Part shown: one piece after another, positions 20,747 through 30,198 of the stretch
Layout: each line of letters starts with the position of its first letter
Position numbering within the stretch: position 1 is the first letter of the stretch
Assembly: GCA_021832305.1 (NCBI GenBank)
Contig: JAKBLB010000010.1
Location: forward strand, 1 to 64,000
Length of the DNA stretch: 64,000 bases
Direction of reading: 5' to 3'
From: Pseudomonadota bacterium
GTDB taxonomy: Bacteria > Pseudomonadota > Gammaproteobacteria > Burkholderiales > Ferrovaceae
The notes under the pieces: generated by a model
The model's database searches: none
What the model was told of the DNA's origin: nothing
Seen by the model: only the letters and a program-made list of their open reading frames with translations
Program-made: the position numbers and the translations under genes

Positions 20747-21701
20747 CGTTCAACGCCTCTTTACAGACAATCGGGAAAGACTCGACCTGTGTTGGTTGGC
20801 GGGTCAGCAGGGGTCTCTCCGGGTGGTGACCGTAGGTGCCCTGAGTGATTCCACCGCAGGCCTGATTGCCCACCTCAATTTGACCCACCCCCATCGCTTT
20901 CAAGTCCTGGGCGCCCATGAAATGGCTTATTTGCAGGGTCTGGACGAGGAGGCGCTGGCAAGGGCCTGGGAGGGCATCTTTTCTTCCGAATTGGTGGCCA
21001 TTTTTCTCAGCGAAGGGTGTGTGCTGTTGCCTGCCCTGATGGAAAGAGCAGAACAACGAAGTATCCCTATCATGGGGGCGAGCGCAGACAGTACTTCGGT
21101 CATCAATCAGATACGGCATTACCTCAGTCAGGAATTGGCTGAGCAGGAAAGCCTCCACGGGGTTTTCATGGTGATTCTTGAAGTGGGGGTATTGATTACC
21201 GGGGATTCCGGGGTGGGAAAAAGCGAGTTGGCCCTAGAACTGATTTCGCGCGGAAACGGGCTGGTGGCCGATGATGTGGTGGAGTTCTACCGGGTCACTC
21301 CGGACACCCTCCAGGGGCGTTGCCCTCCCCTGTTGAGAGATTTTCTTGAAGTTCGTGGACTGGGGTTATTGAATATCCGTTCCATATTTGGGGAAACAGC
21401 GGTTCGTCCCCGTAAGAATTTGAAATTGATCGTGCATCTCGAGCGTCCGTCCAGTGGCGATCTGAATACCTGTGAACGGCTTCCCATGGGGCGCCAGACC
21501 CAATCCATTCTGGGGGTGGCCGTTCCCAGGGTGGTCTTGCCCGTGGCGGTGGGAAGAAATCTGGCGGTACTGGTAGAAGCCGCTACACGTAATTTCATTC
21601 TGGAACAGCGGGGGATCAACAGTACTCAGGAGTTTATCGATCGCCAGCAACAATTCATGCAGGAATCCTGCATTCATGAGGATTCTCATGAACCGCAGTG
21701 A
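20733..21701 (+). CDS. hprK: HPr kinase/phosphorylase
   Basis: Phosphorylates and dephosphorylates a serine of HPr, linking PTS-Ntr to metabolic state. 322 residues: an N-terminal HprK domain, the catalytic histidine in LHGVF at about 142, Walker A GDSGVGKS at about 157-164, and the signature LEVRGLGLLNI. HprK in the rpoN-ptsN cluster is typical of beta- and some gammaproteobacteria. ptsH and ptsI are outside the window. It overlaps the upstream extension of rapZ, but not the start I prefer. Confidence 0.97.
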   Translation: MPSVSVQRLFTDNRERLDLCWLAGQQGSLRVVTVGALSDSTAGLIAHLNLTHPHRFQVLGAHEMAYLQGLDEEALARAWEGIFSSELVAIFLSEGCVLLPALMERAEQRSIPIMGASADSTSVINQIRHYLSQELAEQESLHGVFMVILEVGVLITGDSGVGKSELALELISRGNGLVADDVVEFYRVTPDTLQGRCPPLLRDFLEVRGLGLLNIRSIFGETAVRPRKNLKLIVHLERPSSGDLNTCERLPMGRQTQSILGVAVPRVVLPVAVGRNLAVLVEAATRNFILEQRGINSTQEFIDRQQQFMQESCIHEDSHEPQ

Positions 21702-21714
21702 ACCGGGGACGGTC

Positions 21715-22596
21715 ATGTCCAAGGTGATATTGATCAGCGGGCTGTCAGGATCAGGAAAATCAGTGGCTCTGCGTGCCTTGGAAGACGCTGGTTACTTTGC
21801 CATGGACAATTTTCCTCTCTCCTTTCTGGTTTTTGTATTACAGGAACTGGTGGCGCGGGGGGAGCGCCAGATTGCCCTGACCCTCGACGTGCGCGGTGGG
21901 AATGCTCTGGATAATCTGCCTGCTGCGCTCCATACCCTGCGGGACAATGGGCTGGATGTTCGGTTGCTCTATCTGGAAGCCAGTGATCAGGATCTGGTCC
22001 GGCGTTTTTCGGAAACCCGTCGTCCCCACCCACTGGCGCTTCATCAGCATTCCCTTGCGGAATGCATCGCTCTTGAACGAAACCTGTTGTCGGGGGTGGC
22101 AGATCTGGCTCGTCGTTTCGACACGACGCACATCACCCCCAATACCCTGCGGGCCTGGGTACGTGATTTCGTGGACCTGGACCCGGCCCGTCTCACTCTT
22201 TTTTTTCAGTCCTTCGGGTTCAAGTTCGGCATTCCGCTCGATGCTGATTTTGTCTTTGACCTGCGTTGCATTCCCAATCCATTTTATGATCCCCACCTGC
22301 GTCCACTGACGGGACAGGATCCCGCCGTGATCAAGTTTCTTGAAAACCTTCCCATCGCGCAACGCATGTTCGCAGATTTACAAACTTTCGTGACTTCCTG
22401 GATGCCTGATTTCATCAGGGACAATCGCGCGGCCCTGACAATTTCCCTGGGGTGCACGGGAGGGCAGCATCGTTCTGTCTATTTTGCCGAGAAGTTGGCC
22501 CGCCACTTCTCTCAGCATCAGTCCACCCGGGTCATTCATCGGGAACTGGATCGGGGTGGAGAGGACCGGCGAAAGGCGGTAAGCAATCCGTCTTAA
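21715..22596 (+). CDS. rapZ: RNase adapter protein RapZ
   Basis: GTP/ATP-binding protein which in E. coli delivers the sRNA GlmZ to RNase E and so controls amino-sugar synthesis. 293 residues: Walker A GLSGSGKS near the start, the DNFP motif, and the conserved C-terminal domain with GCTGGQHRSVYFAEKLA. ATG at 21715 was chosen over 21676 because it matches the family N-terminus and follows GGGGAC. The last 65 bases overlap, tail to tail, the GGDEF-EAL gene, giving RapZ a slightly extended C-terminus. Confidence 0.95.
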   Translation: MSKVILISGLSGSGKSVALRALEDAGYFAMDNFPLSFLVFVLQELVARGERQIALTLDVRGGNALDNLPAALHTLRDNGLDVRLLYLEASDQDLVRRFSETRRPHPLALHQHSLAECIALERNLLSGVADLARRFDTTHITPNTLRAWVRDFVDLDPARLTLFFQSFGFKFGIPLDADFVFDLRCIPNPFYDPHLRPLTGQDPAVIKFLENLPIAQRMFADLQTFVTSWMPDFIRDNRAALTISLGCTGGQHRSVYFAEKLARHFSQHQSTRVIHRELDRGGEDRRKAVSNPS

Positions 22597-25363
22597 GAGG
22601 TTTCCGGGGGGAATTCAGATAGTCCAAAAAACGGGTCGTCTGAATGGGGGGAGAGAAGAAGTACCCCTGACCGGTCTGACAGCCATACCTGGCCAGGGTA
22701 GTGGCTTGAATTTGGGTTTCAACGCCCTCTGCAACCACTTCCATGCCGAGATCATGGGTCAGACCGATGACGGCCCGAACCAGGGTATCGTCCGTGGGGT
22801 TGTCTATGAAATCCCGAACGAAGGAACGATCGATTTTCAATGAGGAAAAAGGCAGTTTCTGGAGAAGGGACAAACTCGAGTATCCTGTGCCGAAATCATC
22901 CAGAGAAATCGATATGCCGCGTTTGACGACTTCAAGCGCAGTTTCCCAGGTTCGTTCCTGCATCAGGGCGGTTTCCGTGATTTCCATGGTCAGTCGCTGG
23001 GGAAGGATGGAAAAATGGGCCAAACTCTCTTCGATCTGGGCGATCAATGAGGCAGGTTCCAGCAATTGACGGGGCGATGCGTTGAAACTGAGTGCGACCG
23101 GAGGGATGTTCATGAGATCCCACTGGTTGAGGAGTCGGCAGACTTCATGGATGACCCAGTTCCCGATACGGATGATGAGATCGGACCGTTCAGCGTGCGG
23201 GATGAACATATCGGGGGACACGAGCCCCCGGACCGGATGGTTCCAGCGGATCAATGCTTCGGCACCGCAGAGGGTGCCCGTGTCGAGATTTATCTTTGGC
23301 TGGAAGTATAATTCGAATTCATGGCGCTCCAGGGCTTCACGTAATTCTGTCTCCAGTTGCCAGTATTCCATGCCTTCCCGTTCCAACGCTTCAGAAAACA
23401 GGGCAAAATGGTTCTTCCCCAGAGATTTGGCCTGATACATGGCCATGTCCGCACGTCGTAACAGTACGTCATATTCCAGGCCATGGTCAGGAAAAGTGCT
23501 GATGCCGATGCTGCAAGAGGTATGGATGCGCTGCCCTTCCAGCAGAAATTCCTGGGCAATGGTATGGCAAAGTTTGTCTGCTACTGCGAGTGCCGTATTT
23601 TCCTGACCATGGCGCAACAGGATCACGAATTCATCTCCGCCCAGACGGGCCACCGTATCATAATCCCTGACCGTTTGAGTGAGACGCAGGGCCACTTCCT
23701 TGAGCAGGCTGTCGCCTACGGAGTGACCGCGTGCATCATTGATGGTTTTGAAATTGTCCAGATCGATCAGCAGGATACAGAATGAAGCATCCTGTCCCGA
23801 GGTCATCCCCCGGGTCAGGGCGTTTTCGATTGCGCATTGAAACAGGAAACGATTGCCCAGACCGGTGAGTTGATCGCGCGAGCCTTGAATCTCCAGACGG
23901 GTTTGAAGTTGGATGCGATCATCGATATCCCAGAATACGAAAACCAACTGACTGGGAATGTGGCGGTCGGGGTCATGCAGATAGGCCACCGTCTGGTGGT
24001 ACCAACGCAGTTGCTGGCCAGTCAGGTCCAGCAACTGGATATCGGACCCCCGCGCCTCCAGAACCATGTGTTCCAGCCCCTTCAAAAAGGCGTTGTGGCC
24101 ACTGGGGGTATTGGCATTGAGCACATCGACATAGAATTCGCTGAGGTGTCGTCCGATGATCTGTTCGGAGGTCTGGGCTCCCAGGATATGAGCCATGCGC
24201 TGGTTGGTCTCGAGGATCCTGGTGCTGTGGGGTTCACAGAAGGCGATTCCGATCCCGGTTTGTTCAAAGACCAGTTGAAAACGAAAAGACTGGGTCTGGA
24301 GTTGTCGCGTCAGCTCCTGGTGCATCGTCATGTCGTGAAGGAGGGTGACGACCCCGTCCAACTGGTCGTTTTCCGTCAGGATGGGCGCGGCCCGGCTCTC
24401 TACCGGAATGAGTGTTCCCGCAGGGGTGTGCAACAGGTGCAGTGTGCTGGATGAGGCGCTCTGACGATTCTGAATGACCTGCAACAGAAGATCAGGCACG
24501 GGCGCGAGATGTTCGTCCGTCATTTGGACCTGTTGCTGGAAAAATTGCCTCTTGAGTTTTTCCTGAGGCTGTTCCAGCAGTGCCTCTGCTGCCCGGTTGA
24601 CAAAACGGATACGGCATTCTGGATCGGTCACAATGATGGCATCATCGATGGAATCCATGATGACAGCCGCTCGTCGCCCTTTGAGTTCGGTACTTTGCGC
24701 CAACTGGATGAGGCGCATGAAGGCCAGGATGATCAGGACCTCGAGACCGACGAAATACTTTCCCCAGACCTGCCACCAACGATTTTCGCCATTTCTCAAG
24801 CGATCCAGTTCGTCGATCTGGCGACTGGCGTATTCGGCAATTTGTCCCGCCAACTTCTGCAGGGAATTTTCCATGGGGCGATCCAGGCCGCGCACCTGCC
24901 GGTCCACCGAGCGATAAGACAGAGGGTCATGGGCATCGAGATGAGTCAGGGCGGTCTGGTAGGAGAGGTAGAGGGCATGGTGAAAAATGGAAATCTGCAG
25001 GAATTCGGCCAGTTCGGGCATCTGTTCTTCCCGTGCCAGAATCTGGGCAGCATCCAGCAATTCTTGCGTGGTTTCCTGGATCTGGATAAAGTCCGTCAGG
25101 TATTTTTGGCGCAATGCCGGGTCGTGCTGGCGCAGAAGGACATTTTTCCACTCGTGGATTTCACGTTGAAAACTGACCTGACTTTCCTCCGTGAGTTCTT
25201 CAAGGGCGAGTATGCGGGAGACGCGGACTTTGGTTTCATCCTGATCCTGTGAGCGGCTCTCATTCCACCAACTGGTCAGCATCATGAAGGACAGGATCCA
25301 GGCCGTAATGATCAGACTGACCATGATGCGTACATCACGTGCGCGTTGAACGGCTTCCTTCAT
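22532..25363 (-). CDS. membrane-bound GGDEF-EAL cyclic-di-GMP enzyme with periplasmic sensor and PAS domains
   Basis: A 943-residue dual-domain c-di-GMP protein. Two membrane segments at about 13-33 and 203-222 enclose a roughly 170-residue, mostly helical periplasmic region. Then come two PAS-like modules (about 230-350 and 360-485), a GGDEF domain with intact GGDEF at 575-579 and an inhibitory-site RxxD at 566-569, and an EAL domain with EAL at 702-704 and DDFGTGYSSL. All key residues are present, so both cyclase and phosphodiesterase activities are possible; which dominates is unknown. The periplasmic ligand is unknown. Convergent with rapZ (65-base overlap). Confidence 0.93.
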   Translation of the reverse strand: MKEAVQRARDVRIMVSLIITAWILSFMMLTSWWNESRSQDQDETKVRVSRILALEELTEESQVSFQREIHEWKNVLLRQHDPALRQKYLTDFIQIQETTQELLDAAQILAREEQMPELAEFLQISIFHHALYLSYQTALTHLDAHDPLSYRSVDRQVRGLDRPMENSLQKLAGQIAEYASRQIDELDRLRNGENRWWQVWGKYFVGLEVLIILAFMRLIQLAQSTELKGRRAAVIMDSIDDAIIVTDPECRIRFVNRAAEALLEQPQEKLKRQFFQQQVQMTDEHLAPVPDLLLQVIQNRQSASSSTLHLLHTPAGTLIPVESRAAPILTENDQLDGVVTLLHDMTMHQELTRQLQTQSFRFQLVFEQTGIGIAFCEPHSTRILETNQRMAHILGAQTSEQIIGRHLSEFYVDVLNANTPSGHNAFLKGLEHMVLEARGSDIQLLDLTGQQLRWYHQTVAYLHDPDRHIPSQLVFVFWDIDDRIQLQTRLEIQGSRDQLTGLGNRFLFQCAIENALTRGMTSGQDASFCILLIDLDNFKTINDARGHSVGDSLLKEVALRLTQTVRDYDTVARLGGDEFVILLRHGQENTALAVADKLCHTIAQEFLLEGQRIHTSCSIGISTFPDHGLEYDVLLRRADMAMYQAKSLGKNHFALFSEALEREGMEYWQLETELREALERHEFELYFQPKINLDTGTLCGAEALIRWNHPVRGLVSPDMFIPHAERSDLIIRIGNWVIHEVCRLLNQWDLMNIPPVALSFNASPRQLLEPASLIAQIEESLAHFSILPQRLTMEITETALMQERTWETALEVVKRGISISLDDFGTGYSSLSLLQKLPFSSLKIDRSFVRDFIDNPTDDTLVRAVIGLTHDLGMEVVAEGVETQIQATTLARYGCQTGQGYFFSPPIQTTRFLDYLNSPRKPLKTDCLPPFAGPLHPDPVPDE

Positions 25364-25390
25364 GCGATTTGGAGAAGAAATCTCATGGGG

Positions 25391-26449
25391 TCATTTTACA
25401 TCCTCTGTTTCCCTTGTGAATAGTGTGTGAACCAGTTGGTGAATCGGCGTCGGGAGAGGATAGGTCATCAGATCCGAAAGGGTGCCCCAGTGCCAGGGAG
25501 AGGAGGAGGGCGCAGGCACAGCCTCGCTGATTCTGAAGACTCTGGGGGTCAGGTGCCAGTCAAAATGGGTGAGGCGATGAATGAAGGGAGGGGGTTCCAG
25601 GTCGGGGCAGGGCGTGAGATCGAGTGTCCGGGAGTGACCTGTCGGCAGTGAGTCCATGTCTTCAATGGGGAAACTCCATAACCCTCCCCACACGCCCGGG
25701 ACAGGACGCTTTTCCATCAGCCATCGTCCGTCGGGCGTGCACAGCAACAGGAGACGATGATGGCGTTGGGATCGGGGCGTTTTTCGGCGTGCTGTGGGAT
25801 AACGCCGGGTTTCTCCGCGCAGGTGTGCCTGGCATTGGGTCTGGAGAGGACAGTCCGTACAACGGGGGCGCGCGCGCGTGCAGAGCAGACTTCCCATATC
25901 CATCAAACCCTGGGTATAGGCTTCCAGATGTCGATCCGGCAGTTGGGATTCGGCCAGTGTCCATAACTCGGCATTTCCCGGGTCATCCAATGCAAAGAAA
26001 CGTCCCAGGACACGTTTGACGTTCCCGTCCAGAATGGCCGCTCGTCGTCCAAAGGCAAATACGGCAATGGCAGCGGCAGTGGAACGCCCAATGCCGGGGA
26101 GTTTCTGGAGTTCTTCGGGGGATCGGGGAAAAAATCCCTGCTTGACGATTTCCTGGGCTGCACGGTGGAGATGGCGGCCGCGGGCGTAGTATCCCAGGCC
26201 GGACCAGAGGCCCAACACGGTCTCGAGGTCTGCTCGGGCCAAACTGGCCACATCGGGAAAGGTGGTCATGAATCGTTGGTAGAAGGGAATGACCGTACTG
26301 ACCTGGGTTTGTTGCAACATGATTTCCGAGACCCAGATCCGGTAGGGTTCATGGGTGCCTTGCCAGGGCAGGTCGTGGCGACCCTGTTGACGTTGCCAGT
26401 TCACCAGCGCCTGTGCGAAGAAAGTCGAGGGGGGGGCGGGACAATTCAC
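25391..26449 (-). CDS. mutY: A/G-specific adenine glycosylase
   Basis: Removes adenine mispaired with 8-oxoguanine. 352 residues: the helix-hairpin-helix core with catalytic glutamate in SEIMLQQTQV (about 42), LPGIGRSTAAAI and the catalytic aspartate in ILDGNVKRV, then the [4Fe-4S] ligands C-x6-C-x2-C-x5-C (CTRARPRCTDCPLQTQC), and a C-terminal NUDIX-like domain that reads 8-oxoG. The frame begins with GTG at 26449 without a clear ribosome binding site, so the exact start is open. Confidence 0.96.
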   Translation of the reverse strand: MNCPAPPSTFFAQALVNWQRQQGRHDLPWQGTHEPYRIWVSEIMLQQTQVSTVIPFYQRFMTTFPDVASLARADLETVLGLWSGLGYYARGRHLHRAAQEIVKQGFFPRSPEELQKLPGIGRSTAAAIAVFAFGRRAAILDGNVKRVLGRFFALDDPGNAELWTLAESQLPDRHLEAYTQGLMDMGSLLCTRARPRCTDCPLQTQCQAHLRGETRRYPTARRKTPRSQRHHRLLLLCTPDGRWLMEKRPVPGVWGGLWSFPIEDMDSLPTGHSRTLDLTPCPDLEPPPFIHRLTHFDWHLTPRVFRISEAVPAPSSSPWHWGTLSDLMTYPLPTPIHQLVHTLFTRETEDVK

Positions 26450-26466
26450 GGTAAATCGGTTAGAAT
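26438..26466 (+). promoter_or_regulatory. candidate promoter of tRNA-Gly
   Basis: -35 GGGACA (26438-26443), 17-base spacer, -10 TAGAAT (26461-26466). Initiation would occur about 11 bases before the mature tRNA 5' end. The promoter overlaps the first codons of mutY on the other strand. Confidence 0.55.
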
Positions 26467-26483
26467 CAGCGTTCAGGTTCGGT

Positions 26484-26557
26484 GCGGGTGTAGCTCAATG
26501 GCAGAGCAGAAGCTTCCCATGCTTAAGACGAGGGTTCGATTCCCTTCACCCGCTCCA
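26484..26557 (+). tRNA. tRNA-Gly (anticodon CCC)
   Basis: A 74-base cloverleaf: acceptor stem GCGGGTG pairs with CACCCGC, then T and an encoded CCA end; D arm with AGCTCAATGGCAGAGC; anticodon loop TTCCCAT giving anticodon CCC; T arm GAGGGTTCGATTCCCTT with the invariant TTCGA. It reads GGG codons. It ends one base before the ridA stop codon on the opposite strand. Confidence 0.96.
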
Positions 26558-26558
26558 G

Positions 26559-26939
26559 TCATGCCAGGACCATGATTCCGTCCATCTCCACCAAAGCCCC
26601 ACGCGGTAGCGAGGCCACGCCCACGGCGGCACGGGCAGGATAAGGGGCGTTCAGGTGCCGGGCCATGGCCTCGTTGACTTTGGAAAAATGCGCCAGATCC
26701 GTGAGGTAGACCGTGACTCGAACCAGATCATTCAAACTTCCGCCTGCGGCCTGGGTGACTGCCTGCAGGTTGGTCAGGACCCGCTCTATCTGGGCATCGA
26801 TGCCTTCTTCCAGGATCATGGTGATGGGGTCGAGCCCGATTTGCCCTGACAGATAGACGGTGGTTCCTGCCTGGACGGCCTGGGAATAAGTGCCGATGGC
26901 AGCGGGAGCTGCCGGGGTGGATAAAATGGTTTTAGACAT
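26559..26939 (-). CDS. ridA: reactive intermediate/imine deaminase RidA family protein
   Basis: Hydrolyses 2-aminoacrylate-type enamine/imine intermediates released by PLP enzymes. 126 residues of the YjgF/RidA fold with [14 protein letters not shown], the [11 protein letters not shown] segment and the closing [19 protein letters not shown], including the conserved substrate-binding arginine. ATG at 26939 gives the standard N-terminus. Downstream of spoT, whose 3' end overlaps an upstream extension of the frame but not this start. Confidence 0.94.
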   Translation of the reverse strand: MSKTILSTPAAPAAIGTYSQAVQAGTTVYLSGQIGLDPITMILEEGIDAQIERVLTNLQAVTQAAGGSLNDLVRVTVYLTDLAHFSKVNEAMARHLNAPYPARAAVGVASLPRGALVEMDGIMVLA

Positions 26940-26955
26940 GGGACTCCAGAGGGAT

Positions 26956-29085
26956 TCATACACGGGTTAGACGGACGACATCGGGATTTTCCCGCAGATT
27001 TTGCATCAAAATGGCCAAATGTGCGCGATCCTGCACTTGAACCGTAAAGTTGATCTCGCTATAGGTACCATCGGCTTTGGCGATGGTGACGCTGTCGATG
27101 TTCGAGTGCGCCTCCGCAATGGCAGAGGCAACTGTGGCCAGAACGCCGCGACGGTTGAGTACCAGTACCTTGATTGCCACTTCAAACAGTTGACCGCTGT
27201 TGTTTTCCCAGGCCACATCCACCCATTTATCCGGATCGGTGCGAGATTGGCGGATATTCTGGCAATCCTGCGTATGAACCAGCAATCCCTGGCCCTTTTT
27301 GATCAGTCCGATAATCGGGTCTCCCGGAATGGGGCGACAACAGGGGGCAAATTGCACGGCCATGCCCTCGGTCCCGCGAATGGTGATGGAAGTGCGCGTT
27401 TCGGGCGGGGGGACGGTATCCCCATTCTTGGGGAGCAAGGATCTGGCTACCACGATATTCAGACGCTTCCCCAAGCCGATCTCGGCCAACACTTCTTCCC
27501 GGGTCTTGCAGCGATCTCCTTTCAGAAGTTGTTCCCATTGATCCGTCGTGAGGGTGTCCGGGTCTGCATTGAGGGCGCGCAGGGCTTGATGAAGCAGGCG
27601 TTCTCCCAGAACTTCGGCCTCTTCGTGGCGCAGGGTACGCAGATAATGACGAATTTTGGCACGCGCCTTGGCGGTGACCACATAATTGAGCCAGGCCGGG
27701 TTGGGGGATGCTTCGGCTTCCGTAATGATTTCCACCCGGTCCCCATTGTTCAGAACGGTACGGAGGGGGGCCAATTGATCGTTGATCTTGGCGGCGACAC
27801 AGTGATGACCGATGTCTGTGTGGACATCGTAGGCAAAGTCCACGGCCGTCGCACCCCGTATCATGGATTTGATGGTTCCTTTGGGCGTGAAGACATAAAC
27901 GGCATCAGGAAACAAATCGACTTTGATGTGTTCCAGAAATTCTACCGCATCACCACTTTCGGATTGATATTCGAGCAGTGACTGGAGCCATTGATGCGTT
28001 TTTTTCTGGACATCGCTCAGGGGTGTGCTGGAAGACTTGTAGAGCCAGTGGGACGCCACCCCGGACTCGGCAATCTTGTGCATGTCCTGGGTGCGGATCT
28101 GGATTTCCACAGGGGTACCAAAAGGGCCGAAGAGAGTGGTGTGCAGGGATTGATAGCCATTGGATTTTGGAATGGCGATGTAGTCTTTGAATTTTCCGGG
28201 AATTGGTTTGTAAAGCGTGTGCAATGCGCCCAGGGCGAGGTAGCAACTGGGTAGGTCCGGTACGACGACTCGAAAGCCATAGATGTCCTGTACTTGCGAA
28301 AAGGACAGGGACTTTTCCTGCATTTTCTGATAAATGCTGGACAGATGTTTTTCTCGTCCCTTGATGGACACGTCCAAACCGAAGGAGGCAAGGCGTTGTT
28401 CCAGGGCGGTCAGAATCTTGCCCACCACCTCGCGCCGGTTGCCCCGTGCCGCTTTGAGCGCTTTGTTCAATACGGTATAGCGATTGGGGTAGAGATAGCG
28501 AAAGCCCAGGTCTTCCAGTTCCTGATACAGTTTGTGGAGTCCCAGGCGGTTGGCAATAGGGCCGTAGATATCGAGGGTTTCCCGTGCAATGCGCCGTTGC
28601 TGGTCAGACTTCATGGCCCCCAAGGTGCGCATGTTGTGCAGTCGGTCCGCCAATTTGATGAGGATGACGCGTACATCCCGGGCCATCGCCAACAGCATCT
28701 TGCGAAAGTTTTCGGCTTGGGCCTGCTGTTCCGTCTGGAATTCCAGACGATCGAGTTTGCTGACTCCCTCCACCAACTCGCTCACCGAATGGCCAAACTG
28801 TTCTGTGATCTCTTGTGTGGTCGTGCTCGTGTCCTCGATCGTGTCGTGGAGCAACGCGGCGCATAAAGCTTGGGGGTCGAGGTGCCATTCTGCCAGAATG
28901 ATGGCGACGGAGAGGGGATGGATGAGGTACGGCTCGCCACTTTTGCGGAATTGCCCCTTATGGGCGCGGGCCGCCATGTGAAAAGCCTGCTCCAGTAGTT
29001 CGAGGTCCGAGGGGCGCAGATATGTGGTGACCACCCGAAGCAGAGGTTCGGAAGTCAGAATCTCGGAGTGGGCGTGTGCGGTCAC
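26956..29085 (-). CDS. spoT: bifunctional (p)ppGpp synthetase/hydrolase
   Basis: Makes and degrades the stringent-response alarmone. 709 residues: HD hydrolase domain with the metal-binding HDTIED at about 80-85, the synthetase domain ([20 protein letters not shown]), TGS domain (VFTPKGTI), a zinc-finger/helical segment with the CCRPIPGD motif, and a C-terminal ACT domain. An intact HD site separates it from RelA. The frame starts with GTG at 29085, eleven bases after rpoZ. The order gmk-rpoZ-spoT is widely conserved in proteobacteria. Confidence 0.97.
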   Translation of the reverse strand: MTAHAHSEILTSEPLLRVVTTYLRPSDLELLEQAFHMAARAHKGQFRKSGEPYLIHPLSVAIILAEWHLDPQALCAALLHDTIEDTSTTTQEITEQFGHSVSELVEGVSKLDRLEFQTEQQAQAENFRKMLLAMARDVRVILIKLADRLHNMRTLGAMKSDQQRRIARETLDIYGPIANRLGLHKLYQELEDLGFRYLYPNRYTVLNKALKAARGNRREVVGKILTALEQRLASFGLDVSIKGREKHLSSIYQKMQEKSLSFSQVQDIYGFRVVVPDLPSCYLALGALHTLYKPIPGKFKDYIAIPKSNGYQSLHTTLFGPFGTPVEIQIRTQDMHKIAESGVASHWLYKSSSTPLSDVQKKTHQWLQSLLEYQSESGDAVEFLEHIKVDLFPDAVYVFTPKGTIKSMIRGATAVDFAYDVHTDIGHHCVAAKINDQLAPLRTVLNNGDRVEIITEAEASPNPAWLNYVVTAKARAKIRHYLRTLRHEEAEVLGERLLHQALRALNADPDTLTTDQWEQLLKGDRCKTREEVLAEIGLGKRLNIVVARSLLPKNGDTVPPPETRTSITIRGTEGMAVQFAPCCRPIPGDPIIGLIKKGQGLLVHTQDCQNIRQSRTDPDKWVDVAWENNSGQLFEVAIKVLVLNRRGVLATVASAIAEAHSNIDSVTIAKADGTYSEINFTVQVQDRAHLAILMQNLRENPDVVRLTRV

Positions 29086-29096
29086 CAGAGTTGGAA

Positions 29097-29297
29097 TCAG
29101 GCTTTGTCGATGACTTCCGACCCTGTTTTGCCTGCAGCGAGTTCGCGCAGCGCAATGACGATGGGTTTGTTCCGATGGGGGTCGACCCGGGGTAGGGAGC
29201 CGGAAGCAATTTGGCGGGCGCGTTGAGTGGCCGCCAAGGTCAACTCGAAACGGTTTTGATTGGAGTGCAACGAATCGTCCAGGGTAATGCGTGCCAT
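29097..29297 (-). CDS. rpoZ: RNA polymerase omega subunit
   Basis: Small RNA polymerase subunit that aids beta' folding and contributes to the ppGpp-binding site. 66 residues: [24 protein letters not shown] and a shortened C-terminus ending EVIDKA. Slightly shorter than the E. coli protein (91 residues), as in many betaproteobacteria. Between gmk (25 bases upstream) and spoT. Confidence 0.96.
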   Translation of the reverse strand: MARITLDDSLHSNQNRFELTLAATQRARQIASGSLPRVDPHRNKPIVIALRELAAGKTGSEVIDKA

Positions 29298-29322
29298 GGT
29301 CAGGGTTCCGGGAGAGTGAAAT

Positions 29323-29946
29323 CTAACGCGTTAAAAGTGAGGCATAACGGGGATACTGACAGGTGCGACGACAACGTGCGGCGCGCAGGATGGCCGCCAG
29401 ATCCTTGAGTGCCTCATCGAATTCAGCGTTGATGATAGCATACTCAAACTCGTTCTCGTGGCTCAGGTCGTCCTGTGCCAGGGACAGGCGCTTTTCTATG
29501 GTCGATGGATCATCCTTGCCCCGCCCCTGCAGTCGGCTACGTAGCGTTTCGAGCGAGGGGGGAAGGATGAAAATCCCCAAAGACTCCGGGTAGAGTTGAC
29601 GGACCTGACGGGCACCTTGCCAGTCGATTTCCAGAATGACGTCGAGACCTTGATTCTGCAAATCTTCGAGGGATTGACGCGTGGTCCCGTAAAAATTCCC
29701 ATAGACTTCTGCCCACTCCAGAAACTGGTCTTCTACGCGCAAGGTCAAAAAGTTTGCGCGGGTGACAAAATGATAGTCCTTCCCTTCAACTTCACCCTGG
29801 CGCGGTGCACGGGTCGTATGAGAAACGGATAAGCGGACGCGCGGGTCCTGTTGCAGAAGCGCAGCGATGAGGCTGGATTTGCCTGCGCCTGAAGGGGCCG
29901 TGACAATGAATAACTGACCAGGCAGTGTGGGGTCGGTATCGGACAT
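29323..29946 (-). CDS. gmk: guanylate kinase
   Basis: Phosphorylates GMP to GDP. The product (207 residues from ATG 29946; an in-frame ATG at 29961 would add five) has the P-loop [30 protein letters not shown] for GMP binding, and [10 protein letters not shown]. Neither start has an ideal ribosome binding site. gmk normally follows yicC directly; here yicC lies about 22 kb away, on the far side of the carboxysome/DAB island, in the same orientation. Confidence 0.96.
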   Translation of the reverse strand: MSDTDPTLPGQLFIVTAPSGAGKSSLIAALLQQDPRVRLSVSHTTRAPRQGEVEGKDYHFVTRANFLTLRVEDQFLEWAEVYGNFYGTTRQSLEDLQNQGLDVILEIDWQGARQVRQLYPESLGIFILPPSLETLRSRLQGRGKDDPSTIEKRLSLAQDDLSHENEFEYAIINAEFDEALKDLAAILRAARCRRTCQYPRYASLLTR

Positions 29947-29961
29947 GATTCCAGATTTCAT

Positions 29962-30198
29962 GAGACGAAGATCCCTTCTTTTAACTCATCCCGAATCGCC
30001 CTGTCAATTTAACCAAGACCAAGACGGGGTATTCAGGGCTCCATCAGGTGTGACGATAAATGATAATAAAAGATGACAGTAAATACAATTAACTTTAATT
30101 AAGTCATTAAATCTTCCACAATGTGAAACAGCCAGCGGAACTCATTTAATCAAACGGTTCCAATCGCGTTCGTCAACTATCCTACGAGGAGAGCAAGT
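29962..30198. promoter_or_regulatory. divergent control region between gmk and cbbL
   Basis: This 237-base gap is markedly AT-rich in its centre (about 30050-30120), unlike the flanking genes. It holds the palindrome TTAAC-TTTA-ATTAA (30089-30102), shared with the cbbR and dabB control regions, and a -10-like TTTAAT at 30145-30150 with no convincing -35. A GAGGAG ribosome binding site precedes cbbL. It must contain the cso operon promoter, though I cannot fix its position. Confidence 0.65.
30089..30102. promoter_or_regulatory. putative CbbR operator upstream of cbbL
   Basis: TTAAC-N4-ATTAA, an imperfect 5-4-5 inverted repeat. The same 14-base layout recurs at 44594-44607 and 51465-51478. LysR-type regulators such as CbbR bind short T-N11-A palindromes of this kind. 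Assignment to CbbR is an inference. Confidence 0.55.
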
